NCBI GenBank assembly: GCA_963978895.1
Contig: OZ022239.1
Coordinates: forward strand, 32,172,973 to 32,236,972
DNA length: 64,000 bases
Direction: 5' to 3'
DNA from: Erpobdella octoculata
Lineage: Eukaryota; Annelida; Clitellata; Hirudinida; Erpobdellidae
Shown piece by piece: positions 49,997 to 62,723 of the stretch. Below the pieces are notes generated by a model that saw only the letters and a list, made by a program, of their open reading frames with translations, did not search any database and was not told the DNA's origin. The position numbers were made by a program, and so were the translations under genes. The number at the start of each line of letters is the position of its first letter. Position 1 is the stretch's first letter.

Positions 49997-51023
49997 ATGT
50001 TTGCCAAGTTAAAGAAAAAACTTCAAGATGAAAGCAGCGGACTGCCTCCTGGTATTTTGTCACAAGTTTCGGGTCAGAGTAATAACAATAACAGTTCCGC
50101 TGGTAATGTCTCTGTTTCCATTCCCTCTTCTTCTTCTTCTTCAATGAATCAGAATATTAACGAGAATCATCAGGCTTTGATACATCATCATGCTGGTTAG
50201 TAATATTTTAATTCTTGTATTTTTTATGAAGTTTGTTGGTTAATCTTCTTATGTTTTATAGAGAATTTATTTTATATATTTTTTTAATTTTATTACGAGC
50301 AATTGTAAAGATAATTCTTGGATTATGTTTTTAAACTTACTAATAATGTGTTTAGTGTAGAACCATTTTCAAGGATAAATGGTATAATTTAATCATGCTT
50401 TAAAATTATATTTTTCTAAAATGTTTCTTTTTTGTGTAATTCTATAAAATAATAATAATTAATTACACAAAAAAAAACAATTCACGATATAGTATTCCAA
50501 TAAATTAATAATCATTTTTTTTATTGTTTATCTGATGTAAAAAGTTCACCACCAAAATTCACAAGACCGAACGACTACCTCATCATCATCATCTACGACT
50601 TCACGCAAGACTTCATCCTCTGATGACGTCACGACAACGACTTGTGCCTTGCCGAAAGCTGCCAAGGTTGGTTTTGCCGATACTGTTGCTGTTGTGGAAT
50701 AATAATAATCGTATTTAGATGTTTCTCCTTTAGTTGTGTAGTTTTTTTTATCAATTCAGAATCGTTGTGTTTTGGCTGTAGTCGCATAGTTTTTTTTCCA
50801 ATTAGATTTGTTGTGTGTTTTGATAGCTGATGAAAATAGTGCAGTTGTATTATTATCTGTCGTTTTCATTTTTATGATTTTAATATTTTTTGAAGCTTTT
50901 TAATAATTTTAACCGAGTTACCAAATTTTTTTTATTGAACTAATCAATCAGTTGGGCACCTCACATTCGATGGAAGTTTCAAACACACCGGAAAACGATT
51001 TGTACTCCAAATTTAAAGGTGTG

Positions 51024-51055
<32 letters not shown>

Positions 51056-54000
51056 TGTATGTATGTATGTATGTATGTATATATGTATGTGATAAATAAA
51101 AACAAATTTGTGTGACTCAGTGGGCTGAAGATCTCCAATTTTAGCTAGATTTATAAATAAATGATAAATGAATATATTATCAACTGCTTAATAAATAATA
51201 ATAATACTAGTAATTTGCTTACTCGTGATTGTATCATAATTTTTCTGTGATCAAATTATTTGTCTGGAGTTGTGATGTGATGAATTTTTTTCTCTCAATA
51301 ATTCTTTTTTTTTTTATTTCCAAAGAATTGGCTGACAAGCTGCAGGAAAGAGACAGAATGATAGCAAATCTTGAGGTTGCTCTTGAGAATCAACAAATTG
51401 GTTTGTAGAACTTATATTTTTCAATGGTACTAACATAGTAAGTACTAACATAGTAAGGTACTAACATAGTAAGTACTAACAAAGTAAGCAGTAACATAGT
51501 AAGCGCTAACATAGTGAGGTTCAATTTGTTTATGGCCTAGATACCTGGAGACTTGCGTTAAATCGAAATGAAATGAAATAAAAAATAATTATTTCAATAA
51601 TTAAAATGAAATTAAATAATACTAATAATAGTTAATGTTTTGTTTAATGAAGTTATGTTAATTTTGTTTTTTCATTCATTCAAGCTTCCAGCAAGGAGCT
51701 GAGAGTATTGAACGAGCACTTCCAGGAGGAACGGTCCAGAGTGGCTGAGCTGGTCGCTAAGGCCGTTGCCGAAAAAGAGGAGGTAACTGTGGGAACGTTT
51801 TGTACACGTTTCTTAGTATTCATATTTTTAAGCGCTGTTGAGGTAAAGGTAGTATAGTGTTAGATTCACAGTCTGGCGCTAGTGGTAGAGCGGTAAAGTG
51901 TTCACCTGTCGATCGTTTTGTCGGCAGTTCGAGCCTCATTGACATCACCATCGTAACTCCCTTATGCAAGGAGTTCACTCGCATTGCTAAAGGGTTAAGC
52001 GCTTATAAATGGCTGCCTTTACAAGGACCCTTTCTCGCCTTTGAGCAAGACTTGTCTTGATGAAGGCGTGTGCTTAAATGTTGGTGATAACCTGGAATAG
52101 TTCATGGAAATGGGATGACATATCAAAATGAGCTTGACCTTATTACCCCTAGGTTTGAAATTGATACTCATTTCACTGAACCAAGAAGAGCTTGGAGGCT
52201 CAAACCCACGACCTAGCGGTTGTTGGTCAGACTCGTTAACCTCTCGGCCTGAATTCCGGATAACATAGGAACGTACATCTTTATTATATGTATATTATAA
52301 ACATTGTTTATAATATGTATATTATGTTTATTATGTGTATATTATAAATACTGTTTGAATTAAATGTATGTTTGTTTGTTTGAGTCAAACTCAACATATT
52401 TCTAAATTATAATACCACATAGGAACTGAGAGTCAAATTACAGAGCCAAGAAATTGTAAGAAGTTATAATTTGTAAAAATTATTTTGTTATTATAACCAT
52501 ATCATTAATAATAATATTAATCATTCAATATAATTCAAAATAATTATTTAGTTGCTAATATTTATAATAACTTTATTTTATTGGTTATTACGGAGATATT
52601 TTCTTATCATTATTATTGTTATATGATCCTTAAATATAAAATATCTACATTAACAATAATGTCATGGGTAATAATTATACTAATACTAATTTATTATACT
52701 TAAAAGATGCTCATTTAAATTATTCTATAATTTGACATTGCTTTAATAATTATGAATTTATTTAATTATATTGTTAAATTTATTTCAACGAAAAGTCATC
52801 GAAAGAACGTGGCGTGGATTGCAAAGACGAATCACTGAACAGGTGAGTCGTGACGATTTAAAATAAAGGTATTATTTACCTGGAACTTCTGGACCAATCC
52901 AGATGATTTCGTTATTAGTAGTGTTATTTTCGTTTTGATATTAATTTCTATTTCAGTTTCTATTTCTGTTAATAGAAATTAATTACACCTAATTCAGTTT
53001 TTATTTCTATTTTAACAAATAGAAATACATTTCAGTTTTAGTTTCTATTTTCGTTTGTTGTGCAATTTCTATTTCAGTTTCAGTTTTTGCTGAAGTTTCA
53101 TTTCAGTTTGTTTTTTTTATAAAATTATATTTCTGGTTTTCAATCTGTTCAATTAATGATATTGCAATATTTAACCAGTAATATTAATTGTAAAATAAAT
53201 TTAATTAAAATAATTTGGTTGTTTTATAGACTCAATGAACTCAAAAAATGATTTTAATGAATAAAATTAAAAAATCGACCGTTTTCATTAACTGAAATCA
53301 CACTAGTTATTAGTATTTCATTTAATTCTTCACAGTTCAATTATTATTACTTTGTTGAGTCTTTTAACTTATTATAAAATTAAATTATGTAGCAACGAAT
53401 CACGGTCGAGATTAAAAGACGCCATGGAAACGATCGCCTTGCTCCAACTGAAACTGAAAGAAAAACAAAATGCAGAACACGTGAGTTTATTATTATTATT
53501 ATTTATTTTCGGCTTGCATGCCTGTAAATGCTCGAGAATTATTTCAAACTTGCAAAATGAATAAATATACTTAAATAATTAAAAATATTCATACGATTAC
53601 TTTTTTTTCGTTTATTTCGAAATCTAATTTATTCATTTTAATCCAGGTCTCGTCAGATCATCTTGCAGATGATTGGCTGGAGAAACAAATAGAAAGTGAG
53701 AAGATGATATCAAATCTTGAAAGCGAACTTTCTGCTTACAAGGTTACAATTAGGGATGTCACGGGTAGTACTTTTTGGAGTTTTCGGGTTCGGGTTCGGG
53801 TTTATGAAACTAGAGTTTTCGGGTTCGGGTTTGTGAAACTAGAGTTTTCGGGTTCGGGTTCGGGTTCGGGTTTGTAAAAGTCGAGTTTTCGGGTTCGGGT
53901 TTGTGAAACTCAGGTTTTCGGGTTCGGGTTCGGGTTTGTAGTTTTCCAAAAACCGGGTTCGGGTTCGGGTACTGGCTTATAATTTCAAATTCGTGGATTG

Positions 54001-57000
54001 ATTTTAAATTTACCAAGTGTATATACATATACAAACGAGAGCGATCAATTCATCCATTGGAAATTACACGTATTGAATAAACTCTAACAAGTTAATTTTT
54101 TAGCTTTCCAAATAATGTGATTTTTTGGCCGAAGAAGGCTTAATTATTTTAGTTTGTTCGCGGCTCGGTCCGGCCAGATAATCAGGCGGATTAGTGGTCT
54201 AGCTTACACACTCACCAATAAAATGACCTATTTGTGTTATTTGTTACGCAAAGGGGATAATACAAAACTTGTATGGCTTGCGATTAGTATAATACGTTAC
54301 CTCTTAAATTATTGTAACTTGTTAATTTTTTCGCGGCTCGGTCCGGTTGGGTAATCAGGCGGATTAGTGTTCTAGTTTACACATTTGCCAATAAAATGAC
54401 TGTGACGCATAGATCATTTATAGACTTTGCCAGTTAAAATTTAGGATTATGCAAGATTATCTTTATAACAAAGGGTCTTTGTTATATCCGAAAAACTTTG
54501 AGTATATGAATGAATAAATATAAGGTTATATAACTGAAGTAAATATTTTAGAGTCATGGCTATCCGCGATTTCTTCGACCAAAGGAGGCTTAATTATTTT
54601 AGTTCGTTCGCGGCTCGGTCCGGCCTGATAATCAAACGGATTAGTAGTTTAGTTTACACAATCACTAATAAAATGACGTATTTGTGTTATTTGTTACGCA
54701 AAGCTGATAATACAAAACTTCTACGCTCGCGATTAGTATAATATGTTACGTCAACAAAACTTGTATGAGTATATGAATGAATAAATATAAGGTTATCCGG
54801 GATTTCTTCGACCGAAGGAGGCTTAATTATTTTAGTTCGTTCGCGGCTTGAAGAAAAAAAAGGTCACTTTAGACAAAGACCCTCTTTTGTGGTGGAAAGA
54901 TAACAGAACAAACTTTCCAAATTTAGCGGTGATCGCTAAACGCTACTTGGCGGCCCCAGCTACCAGCGTTCCATCGGAACCGTTGTTCATTGGTGCTGCA
55001 ATTATTTATGAGCGCTAAGGAACCGATTATCAGGCAAGACAGCAGAAAAACTGTTGTTTATGAAGTACAACTTGCCTGAAATCGGTTCCTAATACTATTT
55101 CATTTTTAATAAACTTGAAAAGTTATGAAAACTCTGTTTGTGTTGCTATTTTTAAAACTGGAATAAATATTTATTTACTAAAAAAATTTATTTGTTCACA
55201 ACTCCGAGTTCGGGTATTAGGCTTATAAATTTTCGGGTTCGAGTTCGGGTTCGGGTATCAAGTTTTCACATTTTCGGGTTCGAGTTCGGGTTCGGGTAAC
55301 AAGTTTTCTAATTTTCGGGTTCGGGTATCAAGTTTTCACATTTTCGGGTTCGGGTTCGGGTATCAAATTTTCACACTTTCGGGTTCGAGTTCGGGTTCGG
55401 GTAACAAGTTTTCTAATTTTCGGGTTCGGGTTCGGGTATCAAGTTTTCACATTTTCGGGTTCGGGTATCAAATTTTCACACTTTCGGGTTCGAGTTCGGG
55501 TTCGGGTATCAGAAAAAGACCGGGTAGTACCGAACTCGGGTTCGGGTACCCGTGACATCCCTAGTTACAATGGTGGTGTTGATGATGATGTGAGGGGGTG
55601 GTGTTGATGATGATGTGAGGGGGTGGTGGAGGTGATGATGTGAGGGGGTGGTGGGGATGATGATGTGAGGGGGTGGTGGGGATGATGATGTGAGGGGGTG
55701 GTGGGGATGATGATGTGAGGGGGTGGTGGAGGTGATGATGTGAGGGGGTGGTGGAGGTGATGATGGTGTGGTGTTCATGATGATGGTGCTAGTAGTTATG
55801 GTGAGGATAATGGTGATGTTCATAATGATGATGATGAGGGTGGTAGTGATGATTGCTTGACGGTTTGTTTACATTATTTACTAAATATTTGCTGATTATT
55901 TTATTTTTTGTGTTTCATTCAAACAGAAGAAATTTCAAGACTCAGAGAGTGAAAAGCGAACATTGATGAGAAGTCTGGAATCTAAAAGTGCAGAACTCTC
56001 TGAAGCCAACATCGAGGTTAGGTCGATCGTGTATTTTTTGTGCTATTTTTAAATTAATCATATTATAAAATTATAAGCTTTTATTAATAATTACAGTTTA
56101 ATTAAATAGCTTTTTATTGAGATTTTCATTAAATTTTTTTATTAAAATAGTTATAAACAATCACGGATACACTGATGTGGTGTGTGGTTGAAAGTGATGT
56201 CGGAAATGTATTTTCTCAGGATACGATACTTTATACAATAAATACAAATTCATAAAATCTTTCAGATTGCCTCGTTGAAGTTACAGCTGGAAACGGAAAG
56301 ACGAAGTTTCGACGCCTGCAAAGATGAACTGAAAGAGAAAGTCGCTCGACTGAACGGAGTCATAAACGGTTAGGCGAAGTGCGGACGATGATGAGTCAAA
56401 CTTTATTTTTTTGTTTGTTCGCTAAACTTGCGTATATTTTTGCGTGCGCAAATCATCCAATGGATTTGAAGGAGGTGAGATGACACTGTTATTGTAAGGT
56501 CTATTTTACGAGATTGTCTAGAAAAATCGCTTGTCGATGTGACTATGACTTAATCTTTAACGTAATTATTAAATTAAACGTAAGTGTATTTCTGCATTCG
56601 GGTTATCATTCCGTCTCATTCATTGTCCAGACAAAGAACTCTTGCGAAAGGAAGCAGAGAAACTGCAACAGGAGAAACAACGACTCAAAGAGGAAAAAGA
56701 AGCGGTTGAGAGAGAGCAGATGGCCGCGGAGGGTCGTCACGGTGATGAGATGATGCTGCTGCGAGGAAGATTCAGCGATTTGGAGCGAGAGAAAAACGAA
56801 TTAAAAGAAGAGGTTGTTGTCGATTGCTATGTTTATAGTTCATTTACTTGTTGCAACGGCAAATCGCTAGTCTTCATAGCGCAGTGTGTTTGCCGGTAGT
56901 CGTTTTGCGCAGATGTAGAAAATGGCATTCTAATTTTTGTGTGTGTGCAGATTTTAAAGCTGAAAGAGGAAGTGAGTCGCACAGAATCGGAGGTGACGGA

Positions 57001-58153
57001 ACGAATGAAGATATCACTGGAGGAGGCGGAAGAAATGATCAAAGAAAAAACAAAGGTTAGGGTGATGATTGTGATAATACACACACTTGTAGTGATGATG
57101 CACACACTTGTAGTGATGATGCACACTTGTAGTGATGATGCATGCTTGTAGTGATGATGCACATTTGTAGTGATGATGCACACACTTGTAGTGATGATAA
57201 ATTAAACGATCTTCTGATGACTTATTTTAATGGCGGTCATGACAATGAAAACATTTCTTTACTTCTGCAATGCAAACCCACCCGCAGGTCATAAAGAAGC
57301 AAGAGCAGAGACTTGGCGACCTCAAAAAACTTCTACAAAAAGAGATTGTCTTCAAACAACGCCTTGGCCAGCACGGCAACAACAGCACTGCTGCAAACAA
57401 CTACCACAACAACTACCATGTCAGCCACGTCAACTTCAACAACTCCAACGTCTCGTACGACCCGTCCGGCTTCGATACGGAAGAGGCCTACTTCAACAAC
57501 TCCAGCGACGCGGAGATGGCAGACGCCGCAGCCCAGTTGAAGGTCAGCTCCAGCATGACATGTCTGTCGATGAGACGAGGATCGAGGACGTCGCACGACA
57601 ACGTCGACCTGACGGACGATCTGAACTTCAAGTACCTCAAGCATGTCGTACTCAAGTTCCTTCTGAGTAGAGAGCACGAGGTTGGTCGGTGATGTATCGA
57701 TAGAGATGTATTACAGTAATGTAATGTAATGTAACGCCTTCGTTGGTGATGTATCGATAGAGATGGATTACGGTAATGTAACGTAACGCCTTCTTTACGG
57801 CGAAAGCTGTCGTGTAAACGCTTAAAAAAAAATAAAATCAATTAAAAAATTAACAAAATATAAAGATGATAATAGTATTAATGATTGTTCATCGTTGTTA
57901 TTATTTTAAAGAGTTTTGGTGGTTCCTGGAATTCTAACTTAAATGTTTTGTTTTCGCTTTGAACCGATGTTTTTTTCTTCTTTCTCGACAGGCCTTGCAG
58001 CTGATCAAGGTTGTTTCGATGCTGCTGAAATTCACGCCGGACGAAGAAAAAATGATCAAAGACACTCTGAAGTGGAAGACGTCGTGGTTCCGGGCGAAAC
58101 CGACCCTGCCGGAGAAGGGGCAGTCTGCCATCGTGGTGCCCGCCCTCTATTGA
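49997..58153 (+). CDS. GOLGA1: Golgin-97-like GRIP-domain golgin
   Basis: Fifteen in-phase exons: 49997-50195, 50545-50666, 50952-51018, 51326-51400, 51685-51782, 52423-52455, 52796-52842, 53393-53480, 53647-53742, 55927-56016, 56266-56368, 56631-56812, 56951-57055, 57288-57680 and 57992-58153. They give 619 residues (vertebrate golgin-97 is about 770). The N-terminus MFAKLKKKL matches golgin-97. A Ser/Asn-rich region follows (20-110), then a long coiled coil (about 130-455). The C-terminus is a GRIP domain (about 545-600) with NFKYLKHVVLKFL, the key Tyr551 and Trp598. GRIP domains bind Arl1-GTP on the trans-Golgi network, so the protein is expected to tether vesicles there. An Asn-rich insert (about 470-500) precedes GRIP. 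Confidence 0.93.
51020..51080 (+). repeat. (TATG)n microsatellite in golgin intron 3
   Basis: About 14 tetranucleotide copies begin right after the splice donor of exon 3 (51019). Confidence 0.9.
51871..52050 (+). mobile_element. tRNA-derived SINE in golgin intron 5
   Basis: The head TGGCGCTAGTGGTAGAGCGG has a pol III A box, and CAGTTCGAGCCTC at 51925-51937 is a B box. It resembles a tRNA but cannot fold a complete acceptor stem, and SINE-like body sequence follows. Confidence 0.7.
52075..52255 (-). mobile_element. Second tRNA-derived SINE in golgin intron 5
   Basis: On the minus strand the A-box region GGCCGAGAGGTTAACGAG (complement of 52232-52249) and B box GTGGGTTTGAGCC (complement of 52197-52209) are followed by AAATGAGTATCA and GGGGTAATAAGGT. 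These blocks match the body of the SINE at 24810-25133. It lies tail to tail with the preceding SINE. Confidence 0.75.
52930..53110 (+). repeat. TTCAGTTTCTATTTCTGTT repeats in intron 7
   Basis: About ten irregular copies of TTTCAGTTTYTATTT are present, a degenerate tandem repeat. Confidence 0.7.
53751..55563. mobile_element. hAT-type element in golgin intron 9
   Basis: The termini TAGGGATGTCACGGGTA are inverted at the two ends and flanked by GTTACAAT at 53743-53750 and 55564-55571, a perfect 8-bp hAT duplication. Both subterminal regions are arrays of GGGTTCGGGTTC words (53780-53970 and 55200-55550). Inside are four diverged copies of a TTCGCGGCTCGGTCCGG unit and a transposase remnant at 54872-55091. 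The left duplication starts at intron base +1, so the splice donor is preserved on the left and copied on the right. Confidence 0.92.
54872..55091 (+). pseudogene. hAT transposase C-terminal dimerisation remnant
   Basis: Residues DPLLWWKDNRTNFPNLAVI and YLAAPATSVPSEPLF match the hAT C-terminal dimerisation domain (family pattern DPLxWW ... YLxxPATSVPSERxF). The frame meets TAA at about 55017; one base over, it continues as RNRLSGKTAEKLLFMKYNL and reaches a second stop at 55089-55091. A single frameshift and the loss of the rest of the gene make this a relic that identifies the surrounding element as hAT. Confidence 0.9.
55572..55850 (+). repeat. Minisatellite GATGATGATGTGAGGGGGTG
   Basis: About eight units of 27 bp (TGGTGGGGATGATGATGTGAG) follow the hAT element in golgin intron 9. 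Confidence 0.9.
57060..57200 (+). repeat. Short tandem repeat in golgin intron 13
   Basis: Six copies of GTAGTGATGATGCACACTT, with small length differences, begin a few bases after the splice donor. Confidence 0.85.
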
Positions 58154-58202
58154 GAAGAGTTGTTTATTATATGTGTAATTCTAAAATGAAGTATCGTTTA
58201 TA

Positions 58203-58216
58203 AATAAAGTAAATAA
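58203..58216 (+). terminator. Polyadenylation signals of the golgin gene
   Basis: Two AATAAA hexamers (58203-58208 and 58211-58216) lie 50-60 bp after the stop codon. Confidence 0.65.
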
Positions 58217-59994
58217 AAGGATCGATAATAGATATAATGGTTGGTAACCTTGATAATAGATATAATGGTTGGTAACCTTGGTAATAGATATAAAGGTTGG
58301 TAACCTTGGTAATGCAATTCAGTGGTGATAATGTAATGTGACGTAATGCAATAGATGTCATCAAGTGCAAAGGTAAATAAGCTTCAATTACATACGTGGT
58401 TTACGGAGCCGTTGATTTGCTTTTAATTAAATATAATTTTAACCTTTCGCTACGTTGTGTTGCTGTAGTACTGGTATTGTTACGGTATTAGGTCATGTAA
58501 TAAGTTGGAGTTTTAGTCGATAGCATTGGCATGATGTTTTTTCGAACAATTTTGTAATCATTTTTAGGAGAATTGTGAAGTTTTTTTGACTTTACAGAGC
58601 ACCTAATTTAAAAAAAATAATTTTACAGTGGATTACATTCGTGATACCGATTAGGCTGAGCATTACATTCCTCTCTGGTAATCTTACACTTAATTAGGAA
58701 TCCAAAACACATCACAGTTGAAAATTTGCTGTGCGTAAGATTTGAGTAGCTCACGTCTTCTTAATCATTGTATTTAGTTTGTGTTTGTATCAGTTGTCTT
58801 GTTGTTAATCAGCGATTGATAGGAACTTTTCAGATAAAAGTATGCAAAATGCAAGTCTAAATTAAAATCCAGATGTCATTTCAGCTAGTACTGCTATCAC
58901 AGCATTATGAATATGTAAATTATTTCGTGCTGAATATTGATTTTATTTACAGCATTGTTATTTGTTGGGCGTGTATTTATAATTAAACTTATTATTTGTA
59001 ATTATCAAAGACATTTTCACATTGAAAATGATTATATTATATTACGTGTTTGTGTGTATTTTTTGTTGTCACATGTGTTCTTTATTCATTCATTTATTCT
59101 TCTTTTTTTTGCTGTCAACTGTATTTAGACAATGATTATATAAGATTGCATGTTGAATTGTAATTATCAGTTCTTAAACTAACAAAGTCTCCGAAACATA
59201 TTCTCATAACTGGTCGTTAATTTATTACTGTACCTCCATGATTGGTCGATTGAAGAGATGAATGTTGAGAGTTAGGGAAGGGATAGGGAAATAAAAATAA
59301 TAATAAAGTGCCTTCATTATTTGGAAAAGGTTTATTGGCATAATTTGGTGGGGATACAATAATAATAATAATGAAATACCTTATTAGAAATATATTTGGA
59401 AAAAGTTTATTGGCATAATTTGGTGGGATAGAAAACACTGCAAATACATCTACCCGTGTACTTACACATTACCCGGAGCAGTACATTAGCATAATATACC
59501 CAACACCCAGGCTACTATATTAACATAATGTACCACTGTAATCACACTCTAGTTAGACGACAACAAAACAAAATTTTAACATTTCTCCGGCACAAAAAAG
59601 AATCTCACACATTTAAAAAACCTATAAACGTCAGCAAATATTAAAATTACAATATTGTAATAAATCATAGCTTAAATTGTAATAAATCAAAGCTTAAATC
59701 AGCGAATAGATGTTTATTTTTTTAAGGTATGGAAGATGGTGAGTTTTAGAAATGCAGGAGATGATGGTGACATCAGTGTTTGTAACGGAAGATAAACTTG
59801 TGGTGGTTTTGAATCAGTCGGATCGGAGAGAGAGGATGAGACGAAACGGATCGTACTTCGTTTGGACGAGTGGACGAAAGAATGACTGAACGTAATCGAA
59901 AGAATTAATGAGAACAAATATTTCTTTTTTGTCAAATTATTTCCCGTGCGAAAGAAAAACAGCCAAGTATGAAGAAGGTTTTTCTGGTGCAATT

Positions 59995-60051
<57 letters not shown>

Positions 60052-61984
60052 TATATTGGAAAACTCCGAACTCTTATACAGGAAATAGTGCCGTTAGTGG
60101 TTACAGGGAAGATATGCAAACTCGAGATTACCTATAAAGCAAATAATAGCAAATGTAAATATACCTTATTAATTGTTGTGTGTATTGTGGTTTGTACTAG
60201 TTTGTAGTGTATTGTTACTGAACAGAAAAGAGGAGGGATTTTAAAAGTGACGGGTTTACAGATATTGACCAAGCAAGCAAGCAATCAATTTTTTCCAATT
60301 GGAAATTAGTAGGTTGTCTCAGAATGGACTACTTCATGAACAACCAAAAAATATTAAAAAAAAACTGAAAACTTCATTAGCTCTCGTTGTCATATACATC
60401 CAATCAGAAAGAAGCAATTGTTTTACAGACATCGATGCTTGGAAACATTGGTGACGGTGGTTTCCCCATATGACGGTCACAATCAGACAAAGTCGTTAAT
60501 CGTGACACTATGATGTATAATGGCATGGTGATTTAAAATCCTTTGTATAAATGCATCATCATGACCACCATCATCATCAGGAAAATGATGAAGTAAATTC
60601 TAAAACGGTAAGACACAAACACAAACGTCTTCTTACACGCACGATACACAACATGGAATCCAAGCATGCACGCACTCACCCAGATAACGTAATGTTTAAT
60701 TTTCAAGTCGGATTAAAATTCGTCCCACCGCAGCGTCACGAGATGATCGTTCAGCTGATGATAACTCAGTGTAATTGGCGGAGGAGACAATTCAAGTTTG
60801 TTTTTATATAACAGAAAAATACATAAAGTGACAAATAATAATAATAATAACAACAATCACGATGAAATTGAAATTAAAACAGAAATCAGCTTTCGATTTA
60901 TTCGGAACCTCATGAACGTCGGATCGAAACAGTACGGCGATGATGAGTCGTGCGTACGGGTCGAATTAGTACAGTAGCGATTCGTGTACGAGTTGACATC
61001 TCAGTTCCGTTTGATGGATGATGATTATAATAATAATAATGATGATTTCAAACAAATCGGTACCAAAATGAAAAAAATGAACGTAAAAACCCAAAGACTA
61101 AACACGACGTACCTTTCAAACTGTAAAACACTGACAGGGAGGGAGGGAGGGAGGCAGGCTGATTACAAAACCAAACAGAGAGAACAAAATGTACAGAGAG
61201 AGAAAGACAGCCACTACAAAACAAAGAATTTCTATAAATATATCAATGACCCAGAGGTTAAGATTAAAAGATGAAGGGACAGGAAATGAAGAAATAACAA
61301 ATAAAAAAATAAAAGTTTAAGTATATTGAGATGAGCAGGTGTAGCAGAGACAATGTGTAATCATTCCATAAAAATTACGATACTTGAAACAGTCTCTTGT
61401 AGACCGTGCAAGAGCTGAGAAAAGTTTCGACCGTTGATTGCCCTGAACACAAATTGACTGACAGTGAAATACAGAATCGACGACCACCAATCATTAAAAC
61501 GTGCTAATACATTAAAATAAATAAAATCGGTTAGTGGAGACAAATAATTTTTTTCTAGAATTACTTAAAAATTAAAACATATGTAGTACAGAATGAAGCG
61601 ATAACTTAAAGCCGTAATGCACGCGTGCCCAGAATAGAAATCACACTATAATAATAATAATAATAATACAAGACAGTACACAAGTTAGAAGAAGAAAGCA
61701 GTGTTATATGTGTATGATACAACAGAATGTAGTTTTCCACAATTTAATACAATACACAATACAGCCCACAGGTGAAAATCTAATCACGCTTAACATCGTT
61801 ACGTGTGTACATACTGTACATTAAATATATACATTCACTTGTGTACACGCAAAAGATTCTGCATTCCAGCTTAACTAAATGCAATCGACATTTAACGTCT
61901 ACGTGTCTTGTAACCCTCAGAAAAAATGCAATGAAAAGAAGAAAGTTTCAGCGTACAAAGACACTCATTTAGATATCTAATCAT

Positions 61985-62029
<45 letters not shown>

Positions 62030-62723
62030 TACACACATATATATATATATATATAAACATGTGTTATGGAAACCCTGCATACACATAACTTTAATTCCAC
62101 ACTTCCTTTTCTCCATTCTGTCTGCTGTTTATTAACAGCCAGGCTTAAAAAAAGACAATGCTGTAAGCTCGTCTGCTTGTAACAGAAACATAAAATTCCT
62201 AAGATGTTGAGTTTACAAATACTATTACTAAAAATAATTAATTAAAATATATTGATATAATTCCATGTCAAAATACCCTTTCTAATAAAAAAAACTTATG
62301 CTTTGAAAAACTAAACGCTGAGAGCATGTTTGTTCCACTTGAGTTTGGATCACGTTATAAAAGCAACATTATAAAACCATCGCATCTCGGAACAATAATG
62401 TCTAGTTATTATTTATTATTACTATTATTATTATTATTGAGAAAAAAACACAACGTAAAACTATGCAATAGAACACAACTAAAGAATATCTATATTTATA
62501 TATCTATGCACAGTTACACGTTTGAATTTATATATCTATGCACAATGTAAGTATTGTAATTTAAATTTTTTACAATCAATAATTTTGTTTAGAATGCCGC
62601 CATCATGAAAAATAAAATACACACACGCATGTTCTAAATATTTTGGAGCAAGCGATGCTGGAACATTGATGATGATCGTGACCTTGTTGTTGTTGAATGA
62701 GAAATGAAAAAAAAAACATGAGG
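58217..62723. other. Convergent intergenic region and probable CERT 3' UTR
   Basis: No convincing gene is seen. Repeats include three copies of GATATAATGGTTGGTAACC (58235-58310), two copies of GGTTTATTGGCATAATTTGG-type sequence (59327 and 59409), a (TA)n run (60000-60055) and a (CA)n run (61985-62026). The right part is likely 3' UTR of the minus-strand CERT gene. The His-rich frame at 60551-60811 comes from CAT/ATG triplet runs. Confidence 0.5.

Noticed and set aside
51873..51945. tRNA gene
   Set aside because: A and B boxes are present, but no complete acceptor stem forms and SINE body sequence follows.
57230..57677. Alternative and antisense open frames over golgin exons 13-15
   Set aside because: They are shadows of the GRIP-coding exons; only the spliced frame gives the conserved domain.
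60551..60811. His-rich 86-codon frame
   Set aside because: It comes from a CATCATCATCAT-like run in a probable 3' UTR and has no recognisable fold or context.
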